Source: Lachnospiraceae bacterium (GTDB lineage Bacteria > Bacillota > Clostridia > Lachnospirales > Lachnospiraceae). Taken from it: a stretch of 64,000 bases of DNA. Within the stretch, counting starts at the first letter, position 1; the number at the start of each line of letters is the position of its first letter. Where the stretch lies: contig CAJTFW010000010.1 of assembly GCA_910575445.1 (NCBI GenBank), positions 62,001-126,000 of the forward strand. The letters run 5' to 3'. Below, piece after piece: positions 52,740 to 61,783 of this stretch. Made by a program: the position numbers and the translations under genes. The notes under the pieces are model-generated. The model worked only from the letters and a program-made list of their open reading frames with translations. It had not been told where the DNA came from and ran no database searches.

Positions 52740-53857
52740 GGGAAAAACCTCCTTTCAAATTTTGCAAAGCTGATGGTGGAAAACTCTGCCTGCCCGCCGC
52801 AGGAGCGGTGGAGAACTTCCTTTTGGAAGTCAAAGCAGATAAGGGTTCCTGTCCGTTCCTGCAGCTGGAGCGCCGTATGGAAACGGTTGATGCGGGGGAT
52901 ATCCAGAAAATAGCCGAACAGGACCGGATTTCCGTTCCCGTCCAGGGCGTCATGCTCTATGGGAAGTCCCGCGTCCTTTGGGCAAAGGCCCTGCATCAGC
53001 ATGTGGTCAAGTTCCACTGTTTTTACCGGGTCGCATAAGAGTTTCAGCAGCGTATCCCCGTAATGGTCGTTGGTCAGGTAGTAAAAATGCTCATAGTTCC
53101 CGTCCAGAAGGAAGAAACAGCGGGTATGGCTGTCGCTTTCTTCCAGAATCTGATAAAAAGGTTCCAGGGTGTCGCAAAACAGCAGGCCGGAAACTTCCGT
53201 CCTGGCATATTGGAAGGACATCCGCTGGTGGCAGAGGACCATCCTTAATAAAACCTGTGCCCGCTGTTCTGCCCGGTAGTCCCATTTGGCCATATACGGG
53301 CCGCTGTTATAGGTAAGGAAGATGCCGGACGGCGCAAGGAGCACGCCGGTCATACGGGAACTTCTGATCTTTACCATCTCAATCCCCATTTCCTTAACCT
53401 CGCGGGAACTGTAAAAGGCAGGGGTTTTCAGGACGGGGATGGGAACAGCCTCCGGTAAAAAGACAGGGGGCTTTTCGTCCCGGAAGACAGCCGCACCTGC
53501 GTTCAGCATGGCGGCATAAGTCTCCGCTGTCCGGTGCAGCCTCATCCTTCTCGTCACTTCGCTCCTGATCCGGTTGGTGTCCGTATCCCCGGTCAGGTAA
53601 AAGGAAAACCGTTCGGGGTTCTCTGCCAGAAGCATGCCCTTTGTCCGCCGTCCCAGGCGGAAACCTCGCAGCCTGTCTTTGTAGAATACCCGCAGCAGCC
53701 CCTCTTTTTTCAGTGAAGTTATGACCGCCTCCTTATAACTGGGACTGCCGGGGATGCGGGGGAGAAGGCTGGACGGGAACTCGCCGCAGACAGCGGCCAG
53801 TTCAAGCAGGTAACGGCCCAGTGTGTCCTGCCTGGGAAATGTGTCCTTATGGGACAT
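52736..53857 (-). CDS. Unknown protein preceding VirD4, with winged-helix-like N-terminus
   Basis: ATG 53857 follows AAAAGGAGGTGATTTTTT. The 373-residue protein has a helix-turn-helix-like N-terminus (TLGRYLLELAAVCGEFPSSLLPRIPGS...EAVITSLKKEGLLRVFY, residues 12-60) and a longer alpha/beta part with RRTKGMLL, TNRIRSEVTRRMRLHRTAETYAAML and several Cys/Tyr/His residues. No HUH or Tyr-relaxase motif is evident. It overlaps the VirD4 gene by four bases. It could be a relaxosome or substrate-selection protein, by position only. Confidence 0.65.
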   Translation of the reverse strand: MSHKDTFPRQDTLGRYLLELAAVCGEFPSSLLPRIPGSPSYKEAVITSLKKEGLLRVFYKDRLRGFRLGRRTKGMLLAENPERFSFYLTGDTDTNRIRSEVTRRMRLHRTAETYAAMLNAGAAVFRDEKPPVFLPEAVPIPVLKTPAFYSSREVKEMGIEMVKIRSSRMTGVLLAPSGIFLTYNSGPYMAKWDYRAEQRAQVLLRMVLCHQRMSFQYARTEVSGLLFCDTLEPFYQILEESDSHTRCFFLLDGNYEHFYYLTNDHYGDTLLKLLCDPVKTVELDHMLMQGLCPKDAGLPIEHDALDGNGNPVLFGYFLDIPRINRFHTALQLQERTGTLICFDFQKEVLHRSCGGQAEFSTISFAKFERRFFP

Positions 53858-53882
53858 AAAAAATCACCTCCTTTTCCGGTTC

Positions 53883-53930
53883 TTTACCGGGGCGGCTAAA
53901 GACTTCGGTAAACAGAATTCCGTCAGCCGC
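53883..53930. other. Pseudoknot-like intergenic structure
   Basis: TTTACCG (53883-53889) pairs with CGGTAAA (53906-53912), and GCGGCT (53892-53897) pairs with AGCCGC (53925-53930). The two stems interleave, giving an H-type pseudoknot pattern on either strand in the 140-bp gap before the gene starting at 53857. Confidence 0.4.
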
Positions 53931-53999
53931 AGATAAAGTCCAATAAATGCAATATTTTTCTGGTTCTGGCTGTATGGGGTGAGGAAAGCCCAAAAACCA

Positions 54000-54662
54000 T
54001 TAAAAATCCGATATGGATTTCAGCTCCTTTTTCCTGCCGGAGAGCCATCCGGCAAAGCGGCTTTTTTCCATGATGTAGATATGGGTGCCGTTCTGATCCC
54101 CAAGCTCCGTGGTATTGTAGGCATCACATAAAAGCCCGCTGTCGTCCGCCATCACATACAGGGCGATAGCATCCAGGATCTGTTTCTGCTGCAGGTTGTC
54201 ATAGTCCAGAAGGCACCAGTCCGGCAGTTCATGGTCGTATACGTGAGAGATGCATACCACGCATTCCCGGAAGTGGGGCATGGGATGTTCTTTTGCATAC
54301 TGTCCCAGAGTTGCATGGAGAGGATCAAGCAGGAACAGGCTGCTCTGCCGCATTTTTTTCTTTGGAAGCAGCCGTGGAAGGGATACCTCCAGGATGCCGT
54401 TTTCATAGCTGATCTTAATGCCGTGTACTTCCCCGGCTTTCACAAGGTACTCTGCTTTTGGGACAGAGGTGGAAGCGTAGAGGAGATTCCTGAGCTGGCA
54501 GGCGGTCTCTTCGGCCCGCAGGGCGGCTTCGGTTGACATGGTTTCATAGTTTTCCGGATAACGCTGGATATCCAGGGAATCCATGGCGCAGATATGGCTG
54601 TTCAGCCGTGAAAGGCTGTTCTGGATATCCGCGATCCGGCGTGAGATGATTTTTCGGTTCAC
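54000..54662 (-). CDS. DUF6100-family protein
   Basis: 220 residues. Helical N-terminal region (NSLSRLNSHICAMDSLDIQRYPENYETMSTEAALRAEETACQLRNLLYAS), then VHGIKISYENGILEVSLPRLLPKK and the late CDAYNTTELGDQNGTHIYIMEKSRFAGWL. I recall this as DUF6100 of T4SS-linked elements. No catalytic residues visible; function unknown. Confidence 0.68.
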   Translation of the reverse strand: MNRKIISRRIADIQNSLSRLNSHICAMDSLDIQRYPENYETMSTEAALRAEETACQLRNLLYASTSVPKAEYLVKAGEVHGIKISYENGILEVSLPRLLPKKKMRQSSLFLLDPLHATLGQYAKEHPMPHFRECVVCISHVYDHELPDWCLLDYDNLQQKQILDAIALYVMADDSGLLCDAYNTTELGDQNGTHIYIMEKSRFAGWLSGRKKELKSISDF

Positions 54663-54681
54663 CTACATCCCTCCAATCTTC

Positions 54682-55209
54682 TTATGTTGTTTTTTTATAG
54701 TAGTTTATGTTTCCGCTGGCATCCGCCGTACAGAACCCGGTAATTCCCGGAAATTCCAGCAAAGGGATCTGTTCCGGATTGTCCACCAGCACGATGCGGC
54801 GGCTCCCGCTGTCACGGCTCTGGCGCAGGGCATGGGCGACAAGGGCTTCCTGTCCGGCAGCGGCATGGATGATCTCATACAGCTCGCCGCCGGAGAAAAA
54901 AGCGATCTTCACAGGGAACTCACTGGATGAGTGGTATTCCGCCCTGTCGATAAAGTCCAGCAGCACCCATGCCGCCCGCACCATGCCGGAATCCGTTTCT
55001 GCCCGGCAGTTCCCATATGGGAAATATCCCCCGGTGTCTGCCTGCCGGGTGCGTCCCTGTCTGGATAAGTGGGAGAGCAGGTTTTTCGTGACATCCTCCT
55101 TATCCGGGTAGAACCGGCATAACTGTTTTTCTGAAAGCCCCGGATACATGGATATGATCCGGAGCAGCTCCGTGGCCTCATGGCCGTACAGGTCTGCCCT
55201 TGTCTTCAC
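54682..55209 (-). CDS. DUF5697-family protein
   Basis: Start GTG 55209 (MKTRADLYGHEATELLRII) follows GGAAGGTGG; longer frames have no ribosome site. The 175-residue protein has an N-terminal winged-helix-like part (EKQLCRFYPDKEDVTKNLLSHLSRQGRTRQ) and a C-terminal ISP-type end (SRRIVLVDNPEQIPLLEFPGITGFCTADASG), which I recall from DUF5697. The winged helix suggests it may bind the phased repeats just upstream. Confidence 0.68.
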   Translation of the reverse strand: MKTRADLYGHEATELLRIISMYPGLSEKQLCRFYPDKEDVTKNLLSHLSRQGRTRQADTGGYFPYGNCRAETDSGMVRAAWVLLDFIDRAEYHSSSEFPVKIAFFSGGELYEIIHAAAGQEALVAHALRQSRDSGSRRIVLVDNPEQIPLLEFPGITGFCTADASGNINYYKKTT

Positions 55210-55242
55210 TGGCGCCACCTTCCTTTCTGGTTTTTCTGTAAA

Positions 55243-55313
55243 TGCGTAATCTGTGCGTATAACGGACGTAATGAAAATCATATTGCGTAATCCGTGCGTA
55301 TACGGTGCGTAAT
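55243..55313. repeat. Two triplets of 11-bp phased TGCGTAWW repeats
   Basis: TGCGTAAT/TGCGTATA-type octamers start at 55243, 55254, 55265 and again at 55284, 55295, 55306. Spacing inside each triplet is exactly 11 bp and the triplets are 41 bp apart. The stretch between the VirB4 gene and the DUF5697 gene is about 110 bp and consists mostly of these repeats. On the minus strand a TATGAT -10-like box lies between the triplets. Confidence 0.75.
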
Positions 55314-55321
55314 CCTGTATG

Positions 55322-58300
55322 CTATCCGGCTTCATTCTGCCGGCGCATCCGCTCCACAATGTCTTTCAGCTCCCTCCGGTCCGTGGTGATCAGGTCTTTT
55401 TCCACTGGGCTTGCCTTAAATTCCACCATGATGTTATTGTTGTTGGTGCTGATCAGGCCGCTGCCCCGTTCAAAGTGGGTGACTTCCATGATCTCCGCAT
55501 CGGAGAGGTGGAGGGCGCTCTGCACGCGCATGGCCTCGTCATCCTCCAGGTTCAGGATGATCTTGGTCTTGGAGTTGTTGATGATGCCTTTCCCAAACCG
55601 GCCTTCATCCAGATTGAAAAAGTCGTTTAAGTCCTGGCTGGCGCAGACCGCAGAGCCGCCGTATCCCCGGATGGTCTTGAAGATCTCCAGGACAAAATCC
55701 CCGGCAAGGCGTGTGCCCGTGGCGCCGGCGCCGGACAGGAGCTGCCAGCATTCGTCAATAAAGATGGTCTTTTCCTCGGTACGGTCTTCCTTGGCACGGT
55801 CCCAGACGAAATCCAGTGCGACAAACATCCCCACGGTGAGCAGGTCCCCGGTCAGGGAAGAGATATCCAGTACGGTATATTTATTGTCTAAAGATACGTT
55901 GGTCTGCTGGTTGAAGGTGCTGGCGGAGCCGTTCACCAGGCGGTTTAAGATATTTGCAAGCCTTCTGGTGGCGGCGGATTTCTTTAAAATCTCATAAAGG
56001 TCGCCCAGCACCGGCATTTCACGGTATTGTTCCGGATTTTTTGGATCTGCCAGGGAAGCGTTGTCATGGGTGATGCCCTTTTTGTTGTAGGTATGGATCA
56101 GGGCTTCGTCCAGAAGCTGGCGCTCCTCATGGTTCATGTCCGGGATCAGCAGGCTGAAAAAGATATGGAGCCGCTGGATCTTCTCTGCCAGTTCCGAGAG
56201 CTGGATGCCGGGACCGTCCAGCAGTTCGTTCACAGTGCGGTCCACCTGCCGGATCTCCATTACATTGATGCAGTGGGGGCTTGCCGGTGAGACCTGGATA
56301 AATTCGCCTCCCACGTTGGCGCAGGCCCGGTGGAACTCATGCCCTTTTAACGGTGCGATGATAAAAATGGGAATGCCTTTTCTTCTCATCCGTAAGGCCA
56401 TAAGCTGCATGGTAAAGGTCTTGCCTGCACCGGAGGTCCCAAGGATCGCCATGTTTGCGTTTTTGTAGACGGTGGAATTGAAGATATCCACGATGATCAG
56501 GGAGCTGTTGTATTTGTTCACCCCCAGAAGGATGCCGTTGTCATCGCACATCTCATAGCTGGTGAAAGGGTAGCAGCTTGCCGCGCCCCCGGTCAGGAGG
56601 TTTCGTTTGCTGCGCTCATACAGCCCTTTATCTACGGACACCAGGGGCAGGGCGGTGAGGAATGCCTGTTCTTCCCGGAAGTGGCAGGAGGATACCCGCA
56701 TGTCCTGGGAGAGCAGGAGTTTCTTCATCTCGCTCACCTTCCATTCCAGATCCTCTTCATTGGGAGCCGTGATGGTGATCAGCAGGTTCATAAAGTAAAA
56801 GTCTTCATTGTTTGCCAGCCCGTCCTTCAGGAAATAGCCGCTCCGGATGGCGCTGTCGATATCGTCAAAGTCCGTGTTGGTGTCGCTGGCGTCCTTGATC
56901 CGGGAACGGTTGATGCGGAGCTGCTGGCCCACCTTCTGGATGATGCGCTCTTTGGGCTGGCGGGAGAGGAACATGTCCAGGTCGATCCCGTCCCCGGCGT
57001 TGACCATCAGGCTGAGCCAGCCGGCCGGCACATGGGTCTTATAGCCGTCGGAGGGGATCAGCAGGTAGGCATAATAAAGCCCGTCAATGCACAGATACCT
57101 TCCGTGGGTAAAGTCAATGCCTGCGGGGGCGATAAATTCCCCGGCCGGGATATGGTCGATTTCCGCCTCCCTTCCATTTGCCATGTACTGGGCCACTACT
57201 TCTTTTGCCCGGACAGGGAGGGGCTTTGCGGCGCTTTCCTTCCGGCACAGGAGATTATAGAGAACATCTATGGTAAACTCGTCCTCGTTATCCGGCAGAA
57301 CCACTTCATTCCCGCACTGGCGGAGATAATTGGATGCAGTATGGACGGTGGACTGCAAAGAACCGATGGCCTCCCCTTCCTCGTCCGTGCGCCTTGCGTT
57401 CCCCCAGGGTTCATATTCAAAGATCAGGAAAAACCGGCGCGTCACCGCTTCACGGGAGCAGATCTGCTGGATGAACTGCAGGTAATCCTCCTGCATGAGC
57501 CGGCACTGCTCATTGGTCTCCTGTGCCATCTCCCGGCGCACCGTGTCCATGTGGCGCCCGATATCCGCCCGGCGGGTCAGCACCTTGAACTGGAGCTTTA
57601 CGGGGCTTATTTTTAAATAGGAAACAAAGGAATAGATAATGCTCCTCTGTTCCCGGGCGCTCCGGAGCAGGAAGTTGATGGGGATCACCTCCACCACCTT
57701 GACATACCGGTGGTCTTTTGTATAGATGACGCCGTTTTCTATCTTACGGATGGGCAGGTAGTCCGACACCGGGTTTAAGTGGGTAAACTGGGGTTCCGGC
57801 GTGTGCAGAGGTTTTCTGGGGGAGCGGTTCTTTTTATGCTGGCTGTTCCTGCGATCCGGACGGCCTGTTTTTTGTGAAGTCCTTTTTCCGGAAATCTTTT
57901 CTGATGCCCTCTTACTTCCTTTGGAAGATTTTTTCGCTTTCGTTCCGGCCTGCTGTTTTTTCTGTGTCTGGCTGGGCCGGAGCTTCTGCCGTATCTCATA
58001 TCCTTTCACCTGGTCGAACTCTGCGGGAAAATCGTCTTCCCCTTTGCGCTTCCAGCCGGATATGCCGCCAATCCTGTCATTTTTACCGGAAGTGTTTTTT
58101 CCGGCGGGCTTTGTACTTTGGGCGGCATCTTCTGATGCCGTAATTTCCTCATTACTGTGTTTTCCTTTCCGGTGCTTTTTTCTCTCTTTTTTTGAACGGG
58201 GGGCTTTCCGTATGGCTTCCTGTCCTTCGCCGCCCACGATGCGGCGGTTCTTCATATACTTTAAGAAGATGACTAGGAAAGACGACAGGCTTTCCCCCGA

Positions 58301-58528
58301 TATGCCGATCAGGGCAAACAGCACAAGGGGCAAGGTGGTCAGGCACAGCACGATGATCCGCGCGGTCAGGCTCAGGGGAAGGAATAAAAATACCGGCAGC
58401 CCGGTCACGGCGGCAAGGATGCCGGCCTCGATCACGTTCCTTGCCCGGAACATGCCGCCGAAAAATGTGCCCGTGTCTACAAAGTTCGGCGGGATGATAT
58501 AGGTATCATGGTCATTTTGATGGTTCAT
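55322..58528 (-). CDS. virB4: VirB3-VirB4 fusion, conjugation ATPase
   Basis: ATG 58528 follows GAGAGGTACTACTAC. The 1068-residue protein starts with a PrgI/VirB3-like membrane region (about 13-97; FGGMFRARNVIEAGILAAVTGLPVFLFLPL), then a very basic low-complexity linker (about 98-245: KKERKKHRKGKH, KAKKSSKGSKRASEK), then the VirB4 domain with Walker A GTSGAGKT (697-704) and Walker B in EKTIFIDECWQLLSGAGATGTRL. VirB4 energises pilus and channel assembly. The basic linker is unusual and may bind nucleic acid or the membrane surface. Confidence 0.92.
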   Translation of the reverse strand: MNHQNDHDTYIIPPNFVDTGTFFGGMFRARNVIEAGILAAVTGLPVFLFLPLSLTARIIVLCLTTLPLVLFALIGISGESLSSFLVIFLKYMKNRRIVGGEGQEAIRKAPRSKKERKKHRKGKHSNEEITASEDAAQSTKPAGKNTSGKNDRIGGISGWKRKGEDDFPAEFDQVKGYEIRQKLRPSQTQKKQQAGTKAKKSSKGSKRASEKISGKRTSQKTGRPDRRNSQHKKNRSPRKPLHTPEPQFTHLNPVSDYLPIRKIENGVIYTKDHRYVKVVEVIPINFLLRSAREQRSIIYSFVSYLKISPVKLQFKVLTRRADIGRHMDTVRREMAQETNEQCRLMQEDYLQFIQQICSREAVTRRFFLIFEYEPWGNARRTDEEGEAIGSLQSTVHTASNYLRQCGNEVVLPDNEDEFTIDVLYNLLCRKESAAKPLPVRAKEVVAQYMANGREAEIDHIPAGEFIAPAGIDFTHGRYLCIDGLYYAYLLIPSDGYKTHVPAGWLSLMVNAGDGIDLDMFLSRQPKERIIQKVGQQLRINRSRIKDASDTNTDFDDIDSAIRSGYFLKDGLANNEDFYFMNLLITITAPNEEDLEWKVSEMKKLLLSQDMRVSSCHFREEQAFLTALPLVSVDKGLYERSKRNLLTGGAASCYPFTSYEMCDDNGILLGVNKYNSSLIIVDIFNSTVYKNANMAILGTSGAGKTFTMQLMALRMRRKGIPIFIIAPLKGHEFHRACANVGGEFIQVSPASPHCINVMEIRQVDRTVNELLDGPGIQLSELAEKIQRLHIFFSLLIPDMNHEERQLLDEALIHTYNKKGITHDNASLADPKNPEQYREMPVLGDLYEILKKSAATRRLANILNRLVNGSASTFNQQTNVSLDNKYTVLDISSLTGDLLTVGMFVALDFVWDRAKEDRTEEKTIFIDECWQLLSGAGATGTRLAGDFVLEIFKTIRGYGGSAVCASQDLNDFFNLDEGRFGKGIINNSKTKIILNLEDDEAMRVQSALHLSDAEIMEVTHFERGSGLISTNNNNIMVEFKASPVEKDLITTDRRELKDIVERMRRQNEAG

Positions 58529-58631
58529 GTAGTAGTACCTCTCTTTCGCAGTGTGTCAGTTCCGGCCATGGGCAGATGCAGAGCGGAACCGTCCGTAAAC
58601 AGGTTTCATGGCCGGACTCCGGCAGGGCGGT

Positions 58632-60008
58632 TCAGCCGATGATCCAGAAGGGGCCGCCCGCACCGGCACGCCTGCTGGCTTCGTTTAAAATAATGGAAAG
58701 ATCCCAGAGCTGTCCGCTCCGTCTGTAGCTGGCGGGGTCCGCCACCAGGATCTTCCCGTCCTTTACGCCCCGCAGCACGATAAAATGGCCGCCGCTTGTA
58801 AAGTGTCCCTTTGACATGATAGCCACCACCAGTTTCCCGTCTGCCAGGGCATCCAGTATCCGCTGGGGTTCCGAGGGGGAGCAGCCGGAAACGGCAAGTC
58901 CCCAGTGTGCAGCGGCCCCTGGGATCAGGGCATGGTAGGAACCGCTGCCTTTGCACCAGTAGCCGTTCTCATAAGCCCACCGGGCCATCTGCTCCGGGTC
59001 AACGGTCTCACCCGCCAGGGAGGATACCACAATCGCCATGGATGTTGGACCGCAGCCGTAGCCGCCGATATGGTCGGTGCCGTAGGGCTTACCGGCGTAG
59101 CGTTCATCCAGCTGGTTGAAGTAGACAACCTCCGTGGCTCCGTCCGTGAAACGGACATCGCCCAGGGAAGGGATGCTGTTTCCTTCCCAGTCCTCCAGGT
59201 TCTGTATCAGCCCGTCCCCCAGAAAAAGGCTTAAATTTTGTGCATAATCCGAGGCAAGGCTTTTCTGCTCATCCGTAAGGGCAAATACCTGGTCGGCAAA
59301 ATAGGCTTCCCCATTATAGGAAATGGTATAGATCATCCATTTCTCTGATATGGTCGTTTCTTCTCCGGTATCCGGGTCTTCTACTGTTTTTTCCCGTATT
59401 TCCTCTGTCCGCTGGTAGGAATAGAGGTGGGATTTCCCCCGGCGCATGACAGCCGCCATGTCAGCAATGGAGATATCCGCAAAGTCCTTTTCCTTCGCCG
59501 CACAGTACTGGGAAACAAAGAGATTTGCATTGTATACGGGGACTGCCTCATAAGGGTTGATGACCTCCATTCCGTCTCCGCCCGAGGCGGCAAAATCCCG
59601 TTCGATCCGGTTCATGACATCCTCCATGCCTTCCCCCAGGATGGCGCTGATGGTATAGGTGATGGTATTGGCATTCTCTATAAGAGTATTTTCACTGTTC
59701 AGGATGGGTGTTTCCGGGTCCGCCGGAGAGAAGGCGGAGGAAAAGCCGTCAAAGAGCAGGCCGGGAAGCATAAGCAGAAACAGCACTGGAAGCAGCAGTA
59801 ACACAGCGGCCGCCGCCACAAACTTTCCAATAAACCTGCGTCCTTCCCATAAAGCCCCGGCTGCCGCGCCATAGGGACCGCCTGCCGCCGCGCCTTTTGC
59901 CGCGCCGGACACTGCCTTTCCCGCTTTTACGGCGCCCCTGGCGAGGTGTGCCGCGGATGCGCCGGTCTCCAGGGCTTCCTCCAGCCCGTTTTTCTGTTGT
60001 TCTGCCAT
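58632..60008 (-). CDS. C39-like peptidase-containing T4SS protein (VirB1-position)
   Basis: 458 residues. N-terminal Ala/Gly-rich region (GAVKAGKAVSGAAKGAAAGGPYGAAAGALW), one membrane helix (FVAAAAVLLLLPVLFLLMLPG), a middle domain, and a C-terminal C39/papain-like domain: YFNQLDERYAGKPYG, catalytic C319 in GYGCGPTSMA, H408 in GGHFIVLRG, and D in VADPAS. Firmicutes T4SSs usually have a murein hydrolase (NlpC/P60 or lysozyme) in this place; here a cysteine peptidase fold takes it. It likely opens the cell wall or trims a pilus component. Confidence 0.83.
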   Translation of the reverse strand: MAEQQKNGLEEALETGASAAHLARGAVKAGKAVSGAAKGAAAGGPYGAAAGALWEGRRFIGKFVAAAAVLLLLPVLFLLMLPGLLFDGFSSAFSPADPETPILNSENTLIENANTITYTISAILGEGMEDVMNRIERDFAASGGDGMEVINPYEAVPVYNANLFVSQYCAAKEKDFADISIADMAAVMRRGKSHLYSYQRTEEIREKTVEDPDTGEETTISEKWMIYTISYNGEAYFADQVFALTDEQKSLASDYAQNLSLFLGDGLIQNLEDWEGNSIPSLGDVRFTDGATEVVYFNQLDERYAGKPYGTDHIGGYGCGPTSMAIVVSSLAGETVDPEQMARWAYENGYWCKGSGSYHALIPGAAAHWGLAVSGCSPSEPQRILDALADGKLVVAIMSKGHFTSGGHFIVLRGVKDGKILVADPASYRRSGQLWDLSIILNEASRRAGAGGPFWIIG

Positions 60009-61010
60009 TTATAACCTGTCCTTTCTCTTTGGTGCCGGGGGCATCTTTTTTACGATGGATTCTTTATAGGCGATAGAGCCGTCTGCCGCCATATAAGGTG
60101 ACTTCTCCACAGCGTCCTGTGCGTACTGCTTATACCAGGAAGTGCCGTCCACGGCCTGCACGGCAGCGTATGCCCCTTCCGGCGGGGTGTACTGGTCTGC
60201 ATGGTACATGCCGAAGGAAATGCCCTCCGGATGTTCCTCCGAGATCTCCGTGCCGGTGATGCGCCCGCCCCCGATCTCTACATTGGTAAAGGTCGGTACG
60301 TGCTGTGCGCCCTCTTCCAGGGCGGCATAGCCCAGGTAGGAATGGAGGGCCTGGGCGGCCTTTTCTCCGGTCATGGAACCAACAGACGCCATGCTTCCCG
60401 TTGCTACCGTGCCGATGACGCTGTTGGCAAAATCGCCGCCTTTCACGACGGAAGACGCATACATGTTTCCGCCGATGCCGGCAGATACGGCGGATGCGAG
60501 ACCGCCGATCCCGGTTTTGGAAGTCCGTTCACTCTGCCGGTTGGTTTCCGTGTGGGCAGTGGCGGTGCGGATGGCGCTGTCTGTGACCTGGCGGCTGACC
60601 ACCCCGGCAAGGCCGCCTGCCATGAATCCTCCCGGACTGCCGGGTGAGCCGGAGCCTGTATTCACATGGGAGGAGCTGCTGTGGCCGCCACTGAAATGCT
60701 GGCGGGAAAAGTTCCGGACTGTGCCTACACCCCTTGCGGCGATCATGGCTTCCGCGATCATGGAACCACCCGTATGCCCTACGTTGACGCCCATGCTGGA
60801 CATGAAAGAGTCGATCTTTTGGGACACCTTTAAAAATGCGATGGCACACAGGAACCATACCAGGACATTCCCCGATACCGCCTCCCGGCCTGCCGCATCT
60901 ACCTGGGCCTGTGCATCGCTCTCCGAAAAGGCAAAGGCGGTCTGGCAGGACAGGCAGAAAAGGAGCGCCATCAGAAAGGCCGCAGTCAATATTTTTTTAT
61001 ATCGTTTCAT
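60009..61010 (-). CDS. Secreted/membrane T4SS component of unknown family
   Basis: Start at ATG 61010 (MKRYKKIL) with GGAAAG upstream. The 333-residue protein has a Sec signal peptide ending FAFSES near 28, a hydrophobic NVLVWFLCAIAFLKV segment, then a Gly/Ser/Ala-rich region (HSSSSHVNTGSGSPGSPGGFMAGGLAGVVS) and an end with PEGAYAAVQAVDGTSWYKQYAQD. The length and glycine-rich membrane region suggest a component working with the VirB6-like protein. Overlaps the C39 gene end. Confidence 0.65.
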   Translation of the reverse strand: MKRYKKILTAAFLMALLFCLSCQTAFAFSESDAQAQVDAAGREAVSGNVLVWFLCAIAFLKVSQKIDSFMSSMGVNVGHTGGSMIAEAMIAARGVGTVRNFSRQHFSGGHSSSSHVNTGSGSPGSPGGFMAGGLAGVVSRQVTDSAIRTATAHTETNRQSERTSKTGIGGLASAVSAGIGGNMYASSVVKGGDFANSVIGTVATGSMASVGSMTGEKAAQALHSYLGYAALEEGAQHVPTFTNVEIGGGRITGTEISEEHPEGISFGMYHADQYTPPEGAYAAVQAVDGTSWYKQYAQDAVEKSPYMAADGSIAYKESIVKKMPPAPKRKDRL

Positions 61011-61050
61011 GGTTATCATCTTTCCTTTCTATTTCAGTTCCGCACGTTTT

Positions 61051-61761
61051 TCATAATGAAAGCGGGTTCGCAATGAAAGCCCCGACCATGCTTGTGAACA
61101 GGCGCAGGCACCAGGCATTCATGAGCAGGAGGAACACCTGCCCGCCGAACATCCGGCACCAGGACCTGAAGATGTTCGAGGTGGACTGGGAGGCTCCCAT
61201 GGAAAAAGCCACGGGTGCCGTGTAGACCAGCACCCCCAGGAGGACATACCGCTCTGCTGCTTCAAAAAGGAGCTTTAAGTAGTTCCATGCCAGCACCAGC
61301 ACAACGATCAGGGCGATCAGGGCCACAGCCCCGTTGGCGCAGACGCCGATGATGGCCAGCATGACCGAATTGAAATCGGCAAAGCTTAATGCCGGCAGGT
61401 CGGAATCCATGATCCAGTGGTATGGGGTGCCGCCGATCTTTAAGACCGTGTCCACGATGCCGTCCGAGAAGTAGGCCAGCAAAATGAAGAGGACGGAGCG
61501 GATGCTCAGGCGCACCGGGTCCTCTGCTTCAATGCCGGCTCCCAGCCCGAAGTTTTTGAACAGCTGCCATACCCAGTTTAAAAGGATGAGGCCGATGGCC
61601 AGCGCCACAAAGACTTTATACATGGTCTCCGCAGCAGGAAAGTAGCGGAGAAACACGGTCATGTCGCAGCCCAGCGCCCCCAGGACTGAAGTGGTGATAA
61701 GGTCAAGGCCGTGCATCACCTGTTCGGCGATCCATTCCACAATGCCGTCTAAGATACCCAT
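61051..61761 (-). CDS. VirB6/TrbL-like membrane protein
   Basis: ATG 61761 follows AAAGGAGTGATCATTT. The 236-residue protein is hydrophobic with five or six helices (MYKVFVALAIGLILLNWVWQLF; IRSVLFILLAYFSDGIV; VMLAIIGVCANGAVALIALIVVLVLAW; FGGQVFLLLMNAWCLRLF). This matches the TrbL/VirB6-like membrane component of Gram-positive T4SSs. It probably forms the inner-membrane part of the DNA channel. Confidence 0.8.
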   Translation of the reverse strand: MGILDGIVEWIAEQVMHGLDLITTSVLGALGCDMTVFLRYFPAAETMYKVFVALAIGLILLNWVWQLFKNFGLGAGIEAEDPVRLSIRSVLFILLAYFSDGIVDTVLKIGGTPYHWIMDSDLPALSFADFNSVMLAIIGVCANGAVALIALIVVLVLAWNYLKLLFEAAERYVLLGVLVYTAPVAFSMGASQSTSNIFRSWCRMFGGQVFLLLMNAWCLRLFTSMVGAFIANPLSL

Positions 61762-61783
61762 AAATGATCACTCCTTTCCGGTG

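Noticed and set aside
52441-52953. Extra minus-strand frames around 52382-52953
   Set aside because: They overlap the VirD4 N-terminal region and the end of the 52736 gene; the VirD4 frame with two membrane helices explains this stretch.
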